This document shows positions 31,284 through 33,660 of a stretch of DNA of 33,660 nucleotides, in pieces. Below the pieces are notes generated by a model that saw nothing but the letters and a program-made list of their open reading frames with translations, was not told the DNA's origin and made no database searches. This DNA comes from Planctomycetota bacterium (lineage in GTDB: Bacteria; Planctomycetota; UBA1135; UBA2386). The DNA lies in the NCBI GenBank assembly GCA_016795295.1, contig JAEUHP010000109.1, forward strand, positions 1 through 33,660, given 5' to 3'. Position numbers and translations under genes: made by a program. Each line of letters opens with the position of its first letter. Positions within the stretch are counted from its first letter, which is position 1.

Positions 31284-32023
31284 CGGGCCTCCGGCAGAAA
31301 GCGCCCGACCGCCCCCGGGAACGGCGACCAGAGCGGTGTCGGCAACCCGGCGGCCCGCAGTGCTGCGGTGGTCCAGACGTTGCATGTGCGCACCAAACTG
31401 TAGTGCCCCAGCGCTTCGAAGAACGCGTCGCGGCCGTCGTACGAGTAGCCACGCGCGGCGATCGGCACGGGTTGCCCGGTGGCAGTGCGCGCGAACGCCC
31501 CCTGCACGAACTCCACCAGCCGCCGGTAGTGTGCGGCGTCGATGCGCACGCGCTGCACGGTGTTGCCGGGCCATTGCGCCGGCCAGTCCAGGTCGGGCAG
31601 GAACTCGACGTGCATGGCCGCGCGGCCCACACCGCTGATGGCGACCAGAGCCGTGCCAAGGCGCAGGTCAGCCCAGGTCGGCGCTTCGAGAAAGAACCCG
31701 CGGTCGCCCCAGCCGATCGCCACGTGCGTACAAGCGGCGACGGCGCCGGGAAACGCCGCGCGCGGCAGCCAAGTGGCCCAGTCGGCGTGTTCGTGTTGGA
31801 GCGGCAAGAGCACGTCGGTGTGCACCGGCGAAGTCAGCAGGCCGATCTCGACCGAGCCGGCTGCAACCTGCGGTTCGCCCGGCACGGCCCAACGCGACAG
31901 GAGCCACGCGAGCCCCAGGTAGAGCAGCAGCGCAGCCAGCAGGGCGGCCAGAGCCCACAGCAGCCAGCGCAGCAGGCGGCGCCAGCGGCGAGGTCGAGGA
32001 GCTGCAGGGGCGGTGCTGGACAC
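31280..32023 (-). CDS. DUF2459 (TIGR02117-type) membrane-anchored protein
   Basis: A 247-residue protein starting at GTG 32023. A Pro/Arg-rich head is followed by a membrane helix (about residues 17-40, LLRWLLWALAALLAALLLYL). The outer part has VHTDVLLPL, CTHVAIGWGDRGFFLEAPTW, ADLRLGTAL and RTCNVWTTAALRAAGLPTPLW, the conserved blocks of the DUF2459/TIGR02117 family, whose His and Cys residues suggest a papain-like or NlpC-like hydrolase fold. Function not established. Coupled by GTGA overlap to the downstream methyltransferase-like gene. Divergent from the DUF2911 gene across 129 bases. Confidence 0.85.
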   Translation of the reverse strand: MSSTAPAAPRPRRWRRLLRWLLWALAALLAALLLYLGLAWLLSRWAVPGEPQVAAGSVEIGLLTSPVHTDVLLPLQHEHADWATWLPRAAFPGAVAACTHVAIGWGDRGFFLEAPTWADLRLGTALVAISGVGRAAMHVEFLPDLDWPAQWPGNTVQRVRIDAAHYRRLVEFVQGAFARTATGQPVPIAARGYSYDGRDAFFEALGHYSLVRTCNVWTTAALRAAGLPTPLWSPFPGAVGRFLPEAR

Positions 32024-32152
32024 GGCTGGAGCATCCCCGGTGGGACGCCGCCCGACAATTCCCGACCTGGATCCCGGAACCCGCGCCGCTCTTGCTCGTA
32101 GCAGCAGAATCCGTACTCTGTTCGCCCCATTTCCCGAACTGCCAACACCAAC

Positions 32153-32755
32153 ATGCGCATTCCGTTCCTCGCCAAGTCTCTGACCCTGCTCTGCCTCGCC
32201 CTGCCCGCCACCGCCCAGAAGGTCCAAGTGTACGGCGGCAACGACGGCCGCGCCGCCACCACCCAGGTCCTGTTCGGCGACGGCGTGATGGCCGGCATGT
32301 CGATCACCTACGGCCAGCCGCAGTGGCAGGCCAACTACGACGGCATGCTCGACAAGCTGAAGGGCAAGCTGCTGCGCCTCGGCAAGGACTGGTGGACGAC
32401 GTTCACCACCAGCGCCGACGTCGAGATCGGCGGCGTGAAGGTTCCCGCGGGCGCCTACCTGCTGGGCCTGTCCTGTGACAAGGACGGCAAGTTCGCCCTG
32501 GCCGTGCTCGATGCGGCGAAGGCGCTGAAGGCGGCGGCCACGCCGTGGCCGATCGACGACGCCGGCAACATGAACTGGAAGCCGGACATGCTGATCCCGT
32601 TGACCCTCAACCAGGGCACCGCGAAGGAATCGGCCGAGAAGCTGACCATGACCCTGCAGGCGAACGGCGACGATCTCGCCAAGGGCACCTTCACCCTGGC
32701 CTGGGGCAAGCACACGCTGACCGCGCCGCTGGCGGTGCTGGTCGCCAAGAAGTGA
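32153..32755 (+). CDS. DUF2911 exported protein
   Basis: A 200-residue predicted periplasmic protein. The signal peptide MRIPFLAKSLTLLCLALPATA is likely cut before QKV. The mature part matches DUF2911: MSITYGQPQW, then LLRLGKDWWTTFTTSADVEI, GGVKVPAGAYLLGL and a late SAEKLTMTL plus FTLAWGKHTL. The family commonly has W(R/T)xGA-N--T-; here it is W-WTTFTTSADV. The role is unknown; family members are often found in diderm bacteria as abundant periplasmic proteins. The codon pattern is strongly G/C at third positions, like its neighbours. It probably has its own promoter in the divergent gap, although no convincing -10 was found. The sequence after its stop repeats CAAGAAGTGA once more at about 32790. 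Confidence 0.85.
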   Translation: MRIPFLAKSLTLLCLALPATAQKVQVYGGNDGRAATTQVLFGDGVMAGMSITYGQPQWQANYDGMLDKLKGKLLRLGKDWWTTFTTSADVEIGGVKVPAGAYLLGLSCDKDGKFALAVLDAAKALKAAATPWPIDDAGNMNWKPDMLIPLTLNQGTAKESAEKLTMTLQANGDDLAKGTFTLAWGKHTLTAPLAVLVAKK

Positions 32756-32811
32756 TCGGCAGGTAGTGCCAGCAGCAGCGGTGGCGCTGGCAAGAAGTGA
32801 CGGTCGGCGCC

Positions 32812-32833
32812 GCGCGCAGCCTATGCTGCGCGC
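32812..32833 (+). promoter_or_regulatory. perfect 9-bp hairpin abutting the start codon of the DUF218 gene
   Basis: GCGCGCAGC (32812-32820), loop CTAT, GCTGCGCGC (32825-32833), followed at once by ATG 32834. It occupies the site where a ribosome-binding sequence would lie. It may terminate the DUF2911 transcript or restrain translation of the next gene. Confidence 0.55.
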
Positions 32834-33577
32834 ATGCTGCGCCGCCTCGCCGAGATCCTGCTGCTGCCACCCGCGGCACCACTGTGGCTGCTGCTGCTCG
32901 GCACTTGTCTCCGCCGGCGCTGGCCTCGCTGCGGGCGCGGCCTGCAGTTGGCGGCGCTGCTGCTGCTGACCACTCTGTCGATGCCCGCGGTCGGCGGCCT
33001 GCTGCTCGAGTCGCTGCAGCGCGACCCGCCGCTGCCGGCCAGCGGCGAACTGCCCGCCGCCGACGCGATCGTGGTGCTGTCGGCCGAGGCCGACCGCCAC
33101 GGCCGCGAGTACGGCCACGCGGTGGCCGGGGCCCTGACCATGCAGCGGCTGCGCTCCGGTGCGTTCCTGCAGCGGCGCACGGGGCTGCCACTGCTGGTCA
33201 GCGGCGGCGTCCCGGACCGAAATTCGCCACCGTTGGCGCAGTTGATGGCCGACGCCGCGCGCACCGAATTCGGCGTGCCCGTGCAATGGCTCGAAGACCG
33301 CTCGGCGGACACCTGGCAAAACGCAGAGTACAGCGCGGCACTGCTGCTGCCCGCGGGCAAACGCCGGGTGCTGCTGGTGACGAGCGCTTGGCACCTGCCG
33401 CGCGCCAGCGCCAGCTTCCGCCGGTTCGGCCTGGAGGTGGTCCCGGCGCCGACCGGATTCCGGGCGCCGGCACTGGACGGCTGGACCGGCTGGCTGCCGC
33501 AGTGGTCGGGCCTGAAGGACAGCTGCTTCGCGCTGCACGAGTGGGTCGGCGCCTTGGTCTACGCGCTGCGCGGGTGA
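32834..33577 (+). CDS. DUF218 family protein (ElyC/YdcF/SanA-like)
   Basis: A 247-residue inner-membrane protein with two N-terminal hydrophobic segments (about 7-25 and 37-57) and a DUF218 domain outside or at the membrane. Domain blocks: AADAIVVLSAEADRHGREYG (normally VVLGGG, here VVLSAE), MQRLRSGAFLQRRTGLPLLV with SGG, RSADTWQNAEYSAALL, and VLLVTSAWHLPRASASFRRFG. E. coli ElyC, of the same two-helix layout, is involved in envelope biogenesis and peptidoglycan precursor supply; that role is an inference here. ATG 32834 directly follows a strong hairpin. The first GGG block being changed to SAE may matter for ligand binding. No recognisable gene follows before the window end. Confidence 0.85.
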   Translation: MLRRLAEILLLPPAAPLWLLLLGTCLRRRWPRCGRGLQLAALLLLTTLSMPAVGGLLLESLQRDPPLPASGELPAADAIVVLSAEADRHGREYGHAVAGALTMQRLRSGAFLQRRTGLPLLVSGGVPDRNSPPLAQLMADAARTEFGVPVQWLEDRSADTWQNAEYSAALLLPAGKRRVLLVTSAWHLPRASASFRRFGLEVVPAPTGFRAPALDGWTGWLPQWSGLKDSCFALHEWVGALVYALRG

Positions 33578-33599
33578 GACCAGCCGCGGGGGGGGGCGG

Positions 33600-33660
33600 G
33601 CGGCGCGGAGGCCGGCGCCCGCCCCCCGCGCGCGCGGGGGCGGGGGGCCCGGCGCGGGGG
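33600..33660. other. almost pure G/C terminal block, probable contig-end artefact
   Basis: From 33600 on there is a single A in about 60 bases, in runs of G, C and GC. No reading frame or conserved element was recognised. It differs from the composition of all other gaps and stands at the window edge, which suggests assembly or sequencing noise. Confidence 0.5.

Noticed and set aside
1-33660. tRNA, rRNA, riboswitch or CRISPR array
   Set aside because: No cloverleaf, rRNA-like stretch, conserved aptamer core or regularly spaced repeat was recognised in the short intergenic gaps.

Overview
This is a gene-dense, very GC-rich (about 70 % by eye) chromosomal segment of a diderm bacterium. Lipobox lipoproteins, an outer-membrane porin-like protein, an HflK/HflC pair and a periplasmic zinc-binding protein all imply two membranes. 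The mix of large TPR lipoproteins, an ECF sigma factor with a long Ala/Pro/Gly-rich membrane anti-sigma partner, DUF2911, an exported CXXCXGXG protein and frequent GTG/TTG starts resembles high-GC Planctomycetota. That assignment is an inference, because no rRNA or taxonomic marker was compared. No gap between genes exceeds about 240 bases. No tRNA, rRNA or CRISPR was seen.

Layout. 1-3175: a cut-off yjdM/phnA zinc-ribbon gene, an isolated REP-associated (Y1, HUH-like) transposase, a half-size GDT1/UPF0016 cation transporter, and histidine ammonia-lyase on the minus strand. 3392-8336: two adjacent TPR lipoproteins that share a duplicated module. 8393-10564 (minus): an NRDE/TANGO2 protein and an MFS exporter. 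10601-12939 (minus): ECF sigma factor and anti-sigma protein, joined by an ATGA overlap. 13149: a small Cys-motif coiled-coil protein. 13473-15763 (minus): feoA-feoB behind a Fur-like palindrome, divergent from pnp (15908-17995). 18051-19494 (minus): an exported CXXCXGXG protein followed by a DUF2058 protein. 19610-22482: an RlmI/RlmK-like methyltransferase and dnaX. 22538-22901: a second copy of the Fur-like palindrome in front of a 35-codon ORF and a 72-aa Cys/His-rich protein. 22945-26345 (minus): a flippase and hflK-hflC. 26490-30586: an outer-membrane porin-like gene followed by znuA-znuC-znuB. 30636-32023 (minus): a DUF2459 membrane protein coupled to an unusual SAM methyltransferase. 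32153-33577: a DUF2911 protein and an ElyC/YdcF-type DUF218 protein. The last 60 bases are almost pure G/C and look like a contig-end artefact.

Metal homeostasis recurs: ferrous iron uptake (FeoAB), zinc uptake (porin plus ZnuABC), a GDT1-type cation transporter and the small Cys/His protein. The most notable observation is that two 17-bp palindromes, identical at 14 of 17 positions, precede feoAB and this uncharacterised small Cys/His-rich gene. This predicts that the small gene is iron-responsive. Convergent gene pairs are separated by GC-rich hairpins without T-tracts, and five gene pairs are joined by 4-base ATGA/GTGA overlaps.
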